Assembly: GCF_014191875.1 (NCBI RefSeq)
Contig: NZ_JACHXD010000001.1
Location: 310,001-374,000 of the forward strand
Direction: 5' to 3'
Source of the DNA: Pseudoduganella violacea
GTDB lineage: Bacteria; Pseudomonadota; Gammaproteobacteria; Burkholderiales; Burkholderiaceae_D
Length of the DNA: 64,000 nt
A model generated the notes under the pieces. The model ran no database searches. It worked only from the letters and a program-made list of their open reading frames with translations, and was not told the origin of the DNA. Below are positions 16,671 to 24,722 of this stretch, piece after piece. The position numbers were made by a program, and so were the translations under genes. Position 1 is the first letter of the stretch. Each line of letters starts with the position of its first letter.

Positions 16671-18047
16671 ATGAACGTTGTTATTCTCGCCGCCGGCATG
16701 GGCAAACGCATGCAATCCGCCCTGCCGAAAGTTTTGCATCCCCTGGCCGGTAAGCCGCTCCTGTGGCACGTGATCGATACCGCGCGCACCTTGTCTCCCG
16801 CCAAATTATGCGTGATCTACGGTCACGGCGGCGCAGCCGTGCTGGAGTCGCTGGAAAAGCAGAAAAAGCCGGACGGCATGCAGATCAGCGCCGCCCTGCA
16901 GGAACCGCAGTTGGGCACCGGCCACGCCGTGATGCAGGCGCTGCCGGAACTCGATGACAGCGTGCCGACCCTGATCCTGTACGGCGACGTGCCACTGACC
17001 AGCGCCGCCTCGCTGCAGCGCCTGGCCGAAGCGGCCGGTAAGGACAAGCTCGGCATCCTGACCGTGGTGCAGGACAATCCCTTCGGCCTGGGCCGCATCG
17101 TGCGCGTCGGCGGCCAGATCATGCGCATCGTCGAAGAGAAGGATGCCAACGAATTCGAGCGCGCCATCAAGGAAATCAATAGCGGCATCATGGTGGCGCC
17201 GACCGCCCACCTGAAGCAGTGGCTGACCGCGCTGAAGAACGACAATGCCCAGGGCGAGTACTACCTGACCGATATCGTGGCCCAGGCCGTGGCCCAGGGC
17301 GTGGACGTGGTCTCCGCCCATCCGGAGGCCGAGTGGGAAGTGCTGGGCGTCAACAGCAAGGTGCAGCTGGCCGAGCTGGAAGGCATCCACCAGAACAATA
17401 TCGCCAAGGCCTTGCTGGAAAAAGGCGTGACCGTGATCGACCCGCACCGCATCGATGTGCGCGGCGAGCTGATCTGCGGCCGCGATGTCACCATCGACGT
17501 CGGCTGCGTCTTCGAAGGCCGCGTCGAGCTGGCCGACGGCGTCACTGTCGGCCCTTACAATGTGCTGGTCAATGCGCACGTGGCTGCCGGCGCCACCATC
17601 AAGCCCTTCTGCCATATCGAAGAGGCGGTAGTGGGTCCGGCCTCCATCATCGGCCCGTATGCCCGCCTGCGTCCCGGCACCGAGTTGGGCGAGGACGTGC
17701 ATGTGGGTAACTTCGTCGAGATCAAGAACAGCCAGGTGGCCGCGCACAGCAAGGCCAACCACCTGGCCTATATCGGCGACGCCACCATCGGCTCGCGCGT
17801 GAATATCGGCGCCGGCACCATCACCTGCAATTACGACGGCGCCAACAAGTTCCGCACCGTGATCGAGGACGACGCCTTCATCGGCAGCGACAGCCAGCTG
17901 GTGGCCCCCGTCACCGTCGGCGCGGGCGCGACCCTGGGCGCCGGCACCACCCTGACCAAGGATGCGCCGGCCGGTAAGCTGACCATTTCCCGTCCCAAGC
18001 AATTGACCATCGAAGGCTGGAAGCGTCCGGTCAAGGTCAAGAAGTAA
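16671..18047 (+). CDS. glmU: Bifunctional N-acetylglucosamine-1-phosphate uridyltransferase / glucosamine-1-phosphate acetyltransferase
   Basis: The 458-residue enzyme makes UDP-GlcNAc, precursor of peptidoglycan and lipopolysaccharide. The N-terminal pyrophosphorylase domain starts with [26 protein letters not shown] (signature LxxGxGTxM...K) and contains QLGTGHAV and YGDVPL. The C-terminal half (from about 230) is a left-handed beta helix of hexapeptide repeats, with the acetyltransferase block [19 protein letters not shown] and the [12 protein letters not shown] and GTITCNYDG motifs. Size matches E. coli GlmU (456). It is followed by a clear intrinsic terminator. With glmS at 30325, two of the three steps to UDP-GlcNAc are encoded in this window. 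Confidence 0.97.
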   Translation: MNVVILAAGMGKRMQSALPKVLHPLAGKPLLWHVIDTARTLSPAKLCVIYGHGGAAVLESLEKQKKPDGMQISAALQEPQLGTGHAVMQALPELDDSVPTLILYGDVPLTSAASLQRLAEAAGKDKLGILTVVQDNPFGLGRIVRVGGQIMRIVEEKDANEFERAIKEINSGIMVAPTAHLKQWLTALKNDNAQGEYYLTDIVAQAVAQGVDVVSAHPEAEWEVLGVNSKVQLAELEGIHQNNIAKALLEKGVTVIDPHRIDVRGELICGRDVTIDVGCVFEGRVELADGVTVGPYNVLVNAHVAAGATIKPFCHIEEAVVGPASIIGPYARLRPGTELGEDVHVGNFVEIKNSQVAAHSKANHLAYIGDATIGSRVNIGAGTITCNYDGANKFRTVIEDDAFIGSDSQLVAPVTVGAGATLGAGTTLTKDAPAGKLTISRPKQLTIEGWKRPVKVKK

Positions 18048-18067
18048 AACTGTTCCTAGTAGGAACG

Positions 18068-18092
18068 ACGGCGCCTTCGGGCGCCGTTTTAC
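18068..18092 (+). terminator. Intrinsic terminator after glmU
   Basis: An 8-bp GC-rich stem (ACGGCGCC/GGCGCCGT) with a TTCG tetraloop is followed directly by a short T run. It lies 20 bases after the glmU stop. Confidence 0.9.
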
Positions 18093-18484
18093 GTTTACGC
18101 GGGCTTGTGGATAAATATGTGTATATGTCTGCGGAAAAACCGGGCATAAGCCCATGGATAAACAAGGGGATAAGCTGGGGAATGTGGCGGGATAACTTTC
18201 TTTCCACGCTGAATAGTTTGGTTTTTGCAACTATTTGCCGCCAATGTGGATAAGGCTGTGGTTAAGCCCTTGGGTAAGTATTGGAAAACTGCTGAACAAG
18301 CCTGTATAGCACCAATTCCGCCTATTTTTCTTGCAAGCGTCATGTGGATAAGCTTGTGGAAATGCGGGGAAAATTCCGTGGATAAAGTTGTTAACAACAA
18401 TTTTTGACCCCTTTTTTGCGCTGGCCTGTCATAGCAGATGAAGAGTGGGCGCTCCTGCCCGCTTTGCCCGAATAAGGTTTGCGC
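18093..18484. other. Gene-free region rich in TGTGGATAA (DnaA-box-like) words
   Basis: No credible gene is present. The region contains exact TGTGGATAA at 18106-18114, 18245-18253 and 18343-18351, a one-mismatch copy at 18377-18385, and several GGGATAA, GCATAAG and TGGATAA words between them. The same vocabulary fills 29520-29706. The exact nonamer is the reverse complement of the DnaA box TTATCCACA. An AAGG ribosome binding site seven bases before macA lies at the right edge. Confidence 0.6.
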
Positions 18485-19663
18485 ATGGCTTTCCCGAAAC
18501 AGCTTCTCACCCGCCGCCGGCTGGCTGCGGCCCTTCTGCTCGTCCTTGGCGCGGGCGGCATCCTCTGGTGGCAGCAGCAGCGCAAAGCGCCCAAGATCGA
18601 AACCGCCCGCCTGGCCAAGTCCAGCATCGAAGCGAACGTGATGGCGGTTGGCACCTTGCAGCCGCGCAGCTATGTGGATATCGGCGCCCAGGTCTCGGGC
18701 CAGATCCTGCGCCTGCACGTCACGCCCGGCGCCACCGTCAGCAAGGGGCAATTGCTGGTCGAAATCGATCCCAGCGTGCAGCAGGCCACCGTGGACGCCG
18801 GCCGGGCCGCTCTGGCGGGCCTGAACGCGCAATTGTCCGAACAGCGCGCCCAGCACCGCTTGGCGGGCCAGCAGCATAGCCGCCAGCAGCAACTGGCGCG
18901 CGACGGCGCCACCCGCGAGGAGGACATGCAGTTGGCCGTGGCCGCGCTGGAAACGGCGGCCGCCCGCATCGCCAACCTGCAGGCCCAGATCCAGCAGACG
19001 CAAGCTACCTTGAAGGCCGACGAAGCGCGCCTGGGCTATACCCGCATCTATGCGCCCATGAGCGGCACCGTGGTCTCGGTCGAGGCGCGCGAAGGCCAGA
19101 CCTTGAACGCCACCTACCAGACGCCGAATGTGCTGCGCGTGGCTGACCTGTCGGGCATGACGGTGTGGACCGAAGTCTCCGAAGCCGATGTGCGGCGCGT
19201 GAAACCCGGCATGCCGGTGTATTTCAGCACCCTGGGCGGCAACCAGCGGCGCTGGCATGGCAAGGTGCGCCAGCTCTTGCCCGCCCCGCCCCAGGCCGAG
19301 GCGCGCAATAACGGCACGGCCATCACGCCCTCCTCGGGCAAGGTGGTGCTGTACACCGCGCTGTTCGATGTGGATAACAGCGATGGCGAATTGATGCCGC
19401 AAATGACGGCCCAGGTGCATTTTGTCACCGCTTCGGTCAAGAACGTGCTGGTGGCGCCGCTGCCCGCGCTGACGGCGCTGGAAGGCAAGCCGGGCCAGTT
19501 TTCCGCCCGTGTCATGAACAGGGATGGCGCCATCGAACAGCGCGTGGTGCAGGTCGGCGTGCGCAACCGCCTCTCGGCCGAGGTGCTCGGCGGCCTGCGC
19601 GAAGGCGAGCTGCTGGTGACGGGTGAAATGCCATCCGATAGCGCCAGCAGGTTCCAGCTGTGA
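18485..19663 (+). CDS. macA: MacA-like periplasmic adaptor of an ABC-type tripartite efflux pump
   Basis: The 392-residue protein is a membrane fusion protein. It has an N-terminal membrane anchor (about 14-27), a split lipoyl/barrel-sandwich domain ([22 protein letters not shown]), a long alpha-helical coiled-coil hairpin (about 95-185, many Ala/Gln) and beta-barrel/membrane-proximal domains. The word [25 protein letters not shown] is typical of MacA. It would link MacB in the inner membrane to the outer-membrane channel encoded next. The ATG at 18485 is chosen over a TTG at 18479 because the AAGG site is correctly spaced only for the ATG. It overlaps macB by 4 bases. Confidence 0.9.
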   Translation: MAFPKQLLTRRRLAAALLLVLGAGGILWWQQQRKAPKIETARLAKSSIEANVMAVGTLQPRSYVDIGAQVSGQILRLHVTPGATVSKGQLLVEIDPSVQQATVDAGRAALAGLNAQLSEQRAQHRLAGQQHSRQQQLARDGATREEDMQLAVAALETAAARIANLQAQIQQTQATLKADEARLGYTRIYAPMSGTVVSVEAREGQTLNATYQTPNVLRVADLSGMTVWTEVSEADVRRVKPGMPVYFSTLGGNQRRWHGKVRQLLPAPPQAEARNNGTAITPSSGKVVLYTALFDVDNSDGELMPQMTAQVHFVTASVKNVLVAPLPALTALEGKPGQFSARVMNRDGAIEQRVVQVGVRNRLSAEVLGGLREGELLVTGEMPSDSASRFQL

Positions 19664-21627
19664 GCGCGCCACCACTGATTTCCCTGCAGGGCATAAGAAA
19701 ACGTTATGGCGGCGGCCATGGTACGCCGCCGGTCGAAGTGCTGCGCGGGATTTCGCTCGATATCCACGCCGGCGAATTCGTCGCCATCGTCGGCGCCTCC
19801 GGCTCGGGCAAATCGACCTTGATGAATATGCTGGGTTGCCTCGACCGCCCGAGCGAAGGCGTTTACAGCTTTGCCGGCGAAGACGTCGCCACGCTCGATG
19901 CCGACCAGCTGGCATGGCTGCGGCGCGAAGCGTTCGGCTTCGTGTTCCAGGGCTATCACTTGATCGCCACCGAGTCGGCGCGCGAAAACGTCGAGCTGCC
20001 CGCCGTGTATGCGGGCATGGCGCCAGCGCAGCGCGCCGAAAGGGCGCAGGCGCTGCTGCGGCGCCTGGGCATGGACAGCCGCATGGAGCATCGTCCCAAC
20101 CAGCTATCGGGCGGCCAGCAACAGCGCGTCTCCATCGCGCGCGCCCTGATGAACGGCGGCCGCATCCTGCTGGCCGACGAGCCGACCGGCGCCCTGGATT
20201 CCACCAGCGGCGCCGAAGTCATGGCGTTGCTGCACGAACTGGCCGACGCCGGCCACACCATTATCCTGATCACCCACGACCGCAACGTGGCGGCGCAGGC
20301 GCGCCGCGTGATCGAAGTGCGCGACGGCCAAGTCGTCAGCGACTCGGCGCATGCCAGCCGCACGGCCAGCGGGCATGGCCTGCCGCCGCCCGATATGCGC
20401 CAGGTGGTGCGGCAGAACGGCCATGGCGGCGGGGCTTCCTTCTGGACCGATATCCGCGAGGCGGCGCGCGCCGCCTGGCGCGTGATGTGGGTGAACCGCT
20501 TCCGCACCGGCCTGACTTTGCTCGGCATCGTGATCGGCGTGGCCTCGGTGATCGTCATGCTGGCGATCGGCATGGGCGCGCGGCAGAAGGTGGTGGCCCA
20601 ACTGGGCGCCTTCGGGTTCAACCTGATGTATATGTCCTCCATCGGCAACAGTTCGCGCCTGCCGGGACGCAGCATCACCCTGGCCGACCTGGAAGCGGTG
20701 GCCGAGCTGCCCAATATCAGCCATGTGCTGCCCAACGTCACCGGCAACCAGGTGGTGCGCTTCCGCAACCGCGATGTGCAGACCTATGTGCGCGGCAGCG
20801 GCGCGGCGCTGCCGCGCATCCAGACTTGGCCCTTGGCGCGCGGCGGCTTCTTCACCGAGCAGGATGACCGCGAGCTGGCCAACGTCGCGGTGCTGGGCCA
20901 CAAGCTGGCGCAGGAACTGATGCCCGACGTGGCCGACCCGATCGGCCAGATCATCCTGATCGGCAATCTGCCGCTGCAGGTGGTCGGCGTCATGAGCGAA
21001 AAAGGCGCGCTGACCGGCGACCGCGACGAGGACAATGTGTTGCTGCTGCCCTTCAGCACCGCCGGCCTGAAAGTCTTCGGCCAGCGCGAGCCGACCTACA
21101 CCGTGATCGCCGTCGACGACGTCAGCCGCGTTGCCCAGACCCAGGCCGCGATGGAAGCGCTGATGCTGGAACGTCACGGCCTGCGCGACTTCGACGTCGG
21201 CAACGCCGCCGCCTCGATTGCGGCCGAAGCGAAAACCAGCGACACCATGACCCTGATGCTCAGCCTTATCGCCGCCGTGTCCCTGGTGGTGGGCGGCATC
21301 GGCGTCATGAACGTGATGCTGATGACGGTGCGCGAACGCACGCGCGAAATCGGCATCCGCATGGCGACCGGCGCCCGCCAGCGCGACATCCTGCGCCAGT
21401 TCATGACCGAAGCGGTGCTGGTCTCGCTGACCGGCGGCCTGATTGGCGTTGTCGCCGGGCTGGCGCTGGGCGCCGCCCTGCTGTGGTGGGACGTGGCGCT
21501 GATCTTCTCGCTGCGCGCCATTGGCGGCGCCTTCGCCTGCGCCCTGATCACCGGGCTGGTATTCGGCTATATGCCCGCCCGCACCGCCTCCCGCCTCGAC
21601 CCGGTGCAGGCTCTCGCCTCCGAATGA
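19660..21627 (+). CDS. macB: MacB-like ABC transporter, fused ATPase and permease
   Basis: The 655-residue product has an N-terminal ABC ATPase (Walker [10 protein letters not shown] near 46, LSGGQQQR signature near 148, Walker [13 protein letters not shown] near 168) fused to a MacB-type permease. The permease has one helix near 290, a large periplasmic domain and three C-terminal FtsX-type helices (about 530-645, [23 protein letters not shown]). MacB pumps export macrolides, peptides or siderophores with MacA and an outer-membrane channel. It begins with GTG inside the macA stop (GTGA), indicating translational coupling. The downstream Fur-box-preceded iron genes make siderophore or metal-related export one possible role. 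Confidence 0.94.
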   Translation: MSAPPLISLQGIRKRYGGGHGTPPVEVLRGISLDIHAGEFVAIVGASGSGKSTLMNMLGCLDRPSEGVYSFAGEDVATLDADQLAWLRREAFGFVFQGYHLIATESARENVELPAVYAGMAPAQRAERAQALLRRLGMDSRMEHRPNQLSGGQQQRVSIARALMNGGRILLADEPTGALDSTSGAEVMALLHELADAGHTIILITHDRNVAAQARRVIEVRDGQVVSDSAHASRTASGHGLPPPDMRQVVRQNGHGGGASFWTDIREAARAAWRVMWVNRFRTGLTLLGIVIGVASVIVMLAIGMGARQKVVAQLGAFGFNLMYMSSIGNSSRLPGRSITLADLEAVAELPNISHVLPNVTGNQVVRFRNRDVQTYVRGSGAALPRIQTWPLARGGFFTEQDDRELANVAVLGHKLAQELMPDVADPIGQIILIGNLPLQVVGVMSEKGALTGDRDEDNVLLLPFSTAGLKVFGQREPTYTVIAVDDVSRVAQTQAAMEALMLERHGLRDFDVGNAAASIAAEAKTSDTMTLMLSLIAAVSLVVGGIGVMNVMLMTVRERTREIGIRMATGARQRDILRQFMTEAVLVSLTGGLIGVVAGLALGAALLWWDVALIFSLRAIGGAFACALITGLVFGYMPARTASRLDPVQALASE

Positions 21628-21638
21628 ATGGAATACCG

Positions 21639-23063
21639 ATGAAACACAAGACCGTGCCGCTCTGCCTGACCATCCTGCCGCTGCTGGCCGCCTGCGCCGG
21701 CGCGCCCGCGAGCAAAAGCACGCCGGACATCGCCGCGCCGGCCGCATGGCGCAATGCCGCTGCGCAGGCTGGCGATACCCCCCACGCCGCAACGCAAACC
21801 GACTGGTGGCGCGCCTTCGGCAGCCGCGAACTGGATGAGCTGCTGGCGCGCGCCCTGCAAGGTAACCACGATCTCGCCGCCGCCGCCGCGCGCGTCGACC
21901 AGGCTTATGCCGCCCTGCGCATGGCCGACGCCAACCGCCTCCCCAGCCTGAACGCGCAAGCCGGCGCCGGTGGCGACGGCCGCCTCGGCGCGCGCCGGAC
22001 CAGCAGCGCCAGCGGCGCCTCCTACACCGCCGCCCTGCGCGCCAGCTACGAAATCGACCTGCGCGGCCGCAACCGCGCCCTGAGCGACAGCGCCGCCGCC
22101 CAGCTGCAAGCGAGCCGGTATGAACGCGAAGCCAGCCGCCTGAGCGTCACCGGCGCCGTCGTCAACGCCTGGCTGCAAAGAGGCGCGCTGGCCGAACGCC
22201 TCGCCATCGCCGACGCCAACATCGCCAGCGCCGAACGCATGCTGGCGCTGGTCGCCGCCCGCGTCCGCGCGGGCGCCGCCCACCCGCTCGAACTGGCCCA
22301 GCAACGCGGCCTGCTCGCCGCCCAGCAGCGCCAGCGCGCCGAACTGCGCCAGCAGCACGAAGACAGCCACCTCGCCCTCGCCCTTCTGCTCGGCCAACCC
22401 GCCGCCGATGTCCACCTTGGGGTCAGACCCCAATCGGACACGGGCTCAGCGGTGCCGCTGCAGCGCTTGATACTGCCGGCGGCGGAGGCGGGATTGCCGT
22501 CGGCCCTGCTGGCGCGGCGGCCGGATATCGCCGGCGCGGAGGCGCAACTGGCGGCGGCCGAGGCGGATGTCGCCGCAGCCCGCGCCGCGCTGTTCCCGAG
22601 CCTGACGCTGGATGGCGCGCTGGCTTCTTCTGCCAAAGGTTTTTCCGGCCTGTTCGACAATCCTATCTACAGCCTGGCCGCCGCCATCGGCGCGCCGCTG
22701 TTCGATGGCGGCCGCCTGGCGGCAGGGCGCGATCTGGCCGGCGCGCGCCGCCAGGAGCTGCTGGCCGCCTACCGCCGCACCGTGATGACGGCGTTTGCCG
22801 ACGTCGAGCGCGCCTTGAACGCCATCGGTTCGCTGGCCATCCAGCGCAGCGCCCAGGACGAGGAATTGCGCGAAGCCGGACGCGCCCTGGCCCTGGCCGA
22901 AGCGCGCTACCGCGCCGGCGCCGAGAACGCCCTGACCCTGCTCGATGCCCAGCGCACCTTGTACGCGGCACAGGACGCATCCCTGCAACTGCAATTGGCG
23001 CGCCTGCAGGCCGCGGTCGCGCTGCACCAGGCTTTGGGCGGCGGCTGGCAGCAAGGTTCCTAA
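21639..23063 (+). CDS. NodT-family outer-membrane efflux lipoprotein
   Basis: This outer-membrane factor of about 474 residues would complete the MacAB pump. It has a lipoprotein signal peptide (MKHKTVPLCLTILPLLAAC, Cys 19) and two repeated efflux-protein domains; WWRAFGSRELDELLARAL and LLARRPDIAGAEAQLAAAEADVAAARAALFPSLTL are classic NodT/RND-channel words. An ATG at 21624 overlaps the macB stop and would add five residues; I prefer 21639 for signal-peptide geometry, but either is possible. Unusually, the linker between the halves (about residues 257-268, DVHLGVRPQSDT) is encoded by a complete REP-like palindromic element at 22409-22440. Confidence 0.92.
   Translation: MKHKTVPLCLTILPLLAACAGAPASKSTPDIAAPAAWRNAAAQAGDTPHAATQTDWWRAFGSRELDELLARALQGNHDLAAAAARVDQAYAALRMADANRLPSLNAQAGAGGDGRLGARRTSSASGASYTAALRASYEIDLRGRNRALSDSAAAQLQASRYEREASRLSVTGAVVNAWLQRGALAERLAIADANIASAERMLALVAARVRAGAAHPLELAQQRGLLAAQQRQRAELRQQHEDSHLALALLLGQPAADVHLGVRPQSDTGSAVPLQRLILPAAEAGLPSALLARRPDIAGAEAQLAAAEADVAAARAALFPSLTLDGALASSAKGFSGLFDNPIYSLAAAIGAPLFDGGRLAAGRDLAGARRQELLAAYRRTVMTAFADVERALNAIGSLAIQRSAQDEELREAGRALALAEARYRAGAENALTLLDAQRTLYAAQDASLQLQLARLQAAVALHQALGGGWQQGS
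22409..22440. repeat. REP-like palindrome embedded in the NodT coding sequence
   Basis: Outer inverted words TGTCC and GGACA enclose a perfect 17-base dyad TTGGGGTC-A-GACCCCAA. This is the same TGTCCxxCC-palindrome-CGGACA design as the arms at 7488-7524 and 11949-11983, but with a different palindrome core. It is read through in frame. Confidence 0.7.
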
Positions 23064-23079
23064 AATGAAGCTAATTGTG

Positions 23080-23098
23080 TATAATGAGAATCATTCGC
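23080..23098. promoter_or_regulatory. Fur box upstream of the FecI-type sigma factor gene
   Basis: The 19 bases match the classical Fur consensus GATAATGATAATCATTATC at 15 positions, with the core AATGAGAATCATT intact. It lies 50 bases before the sigma factor start and overlaps a plausible TATAAT at 23080-23085. Iron-dependent repression of the downstream system is therefore expected. Confidence 0.85.
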
Positions 23099-23147
23099 AT
23101 TTAAATGCCGTCCGGCCCGACCGGCGATTCTCTAGGACCTTCACGCC

Positions 23148-23669
23148 GTGTCAGCCCACGATCTTGCGCCGCGCAGTGACTTTGCCGCCCTGTACATGGA
23201 ACACCATGGCTGGCTGGTGGCTTGGCTGCGCCGCAAGCTCAATGGCGCCGACCACGCCGTCGATCTGGCGCACGACACCTTCGTGCGCATCCTCTGCCAG
23301 CCGGACCAGAAGCGCGCCCCGCTGCAGGAGCCGCGCGCCTACCTCACCACGGTCGCGCGCAACTTGCTGATCAATTACGTGCGCCGCCAGTCGCTGGAAC
23401 AGGCTTACCTCGACGTGCTGGCCCAGTTGCCGGAGGCGCAGACGCCTTCGCCCGAAACGCGCCTGATGCTGCTGGAAACCCTGCATGAAATCGACGCCAT
23501 GCTGGACGGCCTGCCCAGCAAGGCGCGCGAAGCCTTCCTGCTGTCGCAGCTGGAAGGCCTGACCTACGCCGAAGTCGGCGAGCGCCTCGACGTCACCGTG
23601 CGCACCGTCAAACGCTATATGGCGGCGGCCTTCGAGCAGTGCATCCTGCTGCTGGACGACGCCGCATGA
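23148..23669 (+). CDS. FecI-like ECF sigma factor (iron starvation)
   Basis: The 173-residue protein is a short group 4 sigma factor: region 2 (FAALYMEHHGWLVAWLRRKLNGADHAVDLAHDTFVRIL), then region 4 (ARE AFLLSQLEGLTYAEVGERLDVTVRTVKRYMA) with its HTH. The RNLLINYVRRQSLE word is typical of FecI. It would direct RNA polymerase to the receptor gene when the ferric-siderophore signal is relayed by FecR. The start is GTG 23148 with an AGGA about ten bases upstream. It sits behind a Fur box and overlaps the FecR gene by 4 bases, the standard iron-responsive arrangement. Confidence 0.94.
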   Translation: MSAHDLAPRSDFAALYMEHHGWLVAWLRRKLNGADHAVDLAHDTFVRILCQPDQKRAPLQEPRAYLTTVARNLLINYVRRQSLEQAYLDVLAQLPEAQTPSPETRLMLLETLHEIDAMLDGLPSKAREAFLLSQLEGLTYAEVGERLDVTVRTVKRYMAAAFEQCILLLDDAA

Positions 23670-24628
23670 GCAGCCAGAACGCGCCGGCCGTCGATCCGCG
23701 CGCCGCGCGTGAAGCGGCGCGCTGGATGATGCGCATGCACTCCGGCGAAATGAGCGCGGCCGACCAGCGCCGCTGTGCCCAATGGCGCGCCAGCGATCCC
23801 GAAAACGAAAAAGCCTGGCAGCGCGCCGAGAGAGTGGCGCACAAGCTGGGCATGGTGCCGCCCGCCCTGGGCGCTCCGGCCCTGCGCAACGCCGCCGGCG
23901 ACAGCCAGCGCCGCACCGCGCTCAAGACCTTGGCGCTGGCGCTGGGCGCCGTTCCCTTGGGCTGGGCCGTCTGGCGCGCCACGCCCTGGAACGAGTGGAA
24001 TGCCGACCAGCAGACCGCCGCCGGCGAGCGCCGCGAAATCAAGCTGCCCGACGGCGGCAGCGTGGTGCTGAATACCGCCACCGCCCTTGACGTCCAATAC
24101 GACAGCGCCACGCGCCGCCTGCGCCTTTACAAAGGCGAGATCCTGGTGCAGACCGCCGCCGACGCGCTGGGCCGCCACTTCATCGTGGAAAGCCCGCAAG
24201 GCGCCATGCGCGCCATCGGCACCCGTTTCGTGGTGCGCCTGGATGGCGAGCATACCCGCCTCGGCGTGCTGGAAGGCGCGGTCGAAGTGCGCCCCGCCGG
24301 CCATCCGGACGCGCCCTATGTGGTGCGCGCCGGCCGTCAAAGCCGCTTCAACGCGGCTGGCGGCGCGACCGAAGTGCTCGATCCGAACGCAGAGGCCTGG
24401 AACGGCGGCGTGCTGTACGCCGAAAAGATGCCGCTGGCCGACTTCGTGGCCGAACTGGCGCGCTACCGTCCCGGCCTGCTGCGCTGCGACCCATCCGCCG
24501 CCCGCCTGCGCGTTTCCGGCGCCTTCCAGCTGCGCGATACCGACAGCATCCTGCAGGCCTTGGCCGCCTCTCTCCCCGTGCGCGTGCAGACGCGCACCCG
24601 CTACTGGGTCACCCTGACCCACGCCTGA
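23666..24628 (+). CDS. FecR-like anti-sigma/sigma regulator
   Basis: The 320-residue inner-membrane regulator has the FecR layout: an N-terminal DUF4880 cytoplasmic part (AARWMMRMHSGEMSAADQRRCAQWRASDPENEKAWQRAE), a single transmembrane helix near residues 88-106, and a periplasmic FecR domain (GERREIKLPDGGSVVLNTATALDV, then the C-terminal STN-like region). It senses the N-terminal domain of the TonB receptor and controls the adjacent sigma factor. The ATG overlaps the sigma factor stop (ATGA). A hairpin terminator directly follows the gene and separates it from the receptor. Confidence 0.93.
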   Translation: MSSQNAPAVDPRAAREAARWMMRMHSGEMSAADQRRCAQWRASDPENEKAWQRAERVAHKLGMVPPALGAPALRNAAGDSQRRTALKTLALALGAVPLGWAVWRATPWNEWNADQQTAAGERREIKLPDGGSVVLNTATALDVQYDSATRRLRLYKGEILVQTAADALGRHFIVESPQGAMRAIGTRFVVRLDGEHTRLGVLEGAVEVRPAGHPDAPYVVRAGRQSRFNAAGGATEVLDPNAEAWNGGVLYAEKMPLADFVAELARYRPGLLRCDPSAARLRVSGAFQLRDTDSILQALAASLPVRVQTRTRYWVTLTHA

Positions 24629-24638
24629 AAATATTTTT

Positions 24639-24658
24639 GGGACGGCATGTCCCTTTTT
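24639..24658 (+). terminator. Hairpin with T tract between fecR-like and receptor genes
   Basis: A 5-bp GGGAC/GTCCC stem with a 5-base loop is followed by TTTTT. It lies 11 bases after the FecR-type stop and would limit read-through from the Fur-regulated sigma-regulator promoter into the receptor. The receptor would then depend on a sigma-factor-driven promoter in the next 60 bases. Confidence 0.7.
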
Positions 24659-24722
24659 GCAATCTCGCGGGTCATAGAGGGGAGAAGCATATCGACCACT
24701 ATCCACGCAGAAGGACAGTTTC

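Noticed and set aside
18225-18407. 60-codon plus-strand frame between glmU and macA
   Set aside because: It lies within the GGATAA-rich region, has no ribosome binding site and its composition is set by the repeats.
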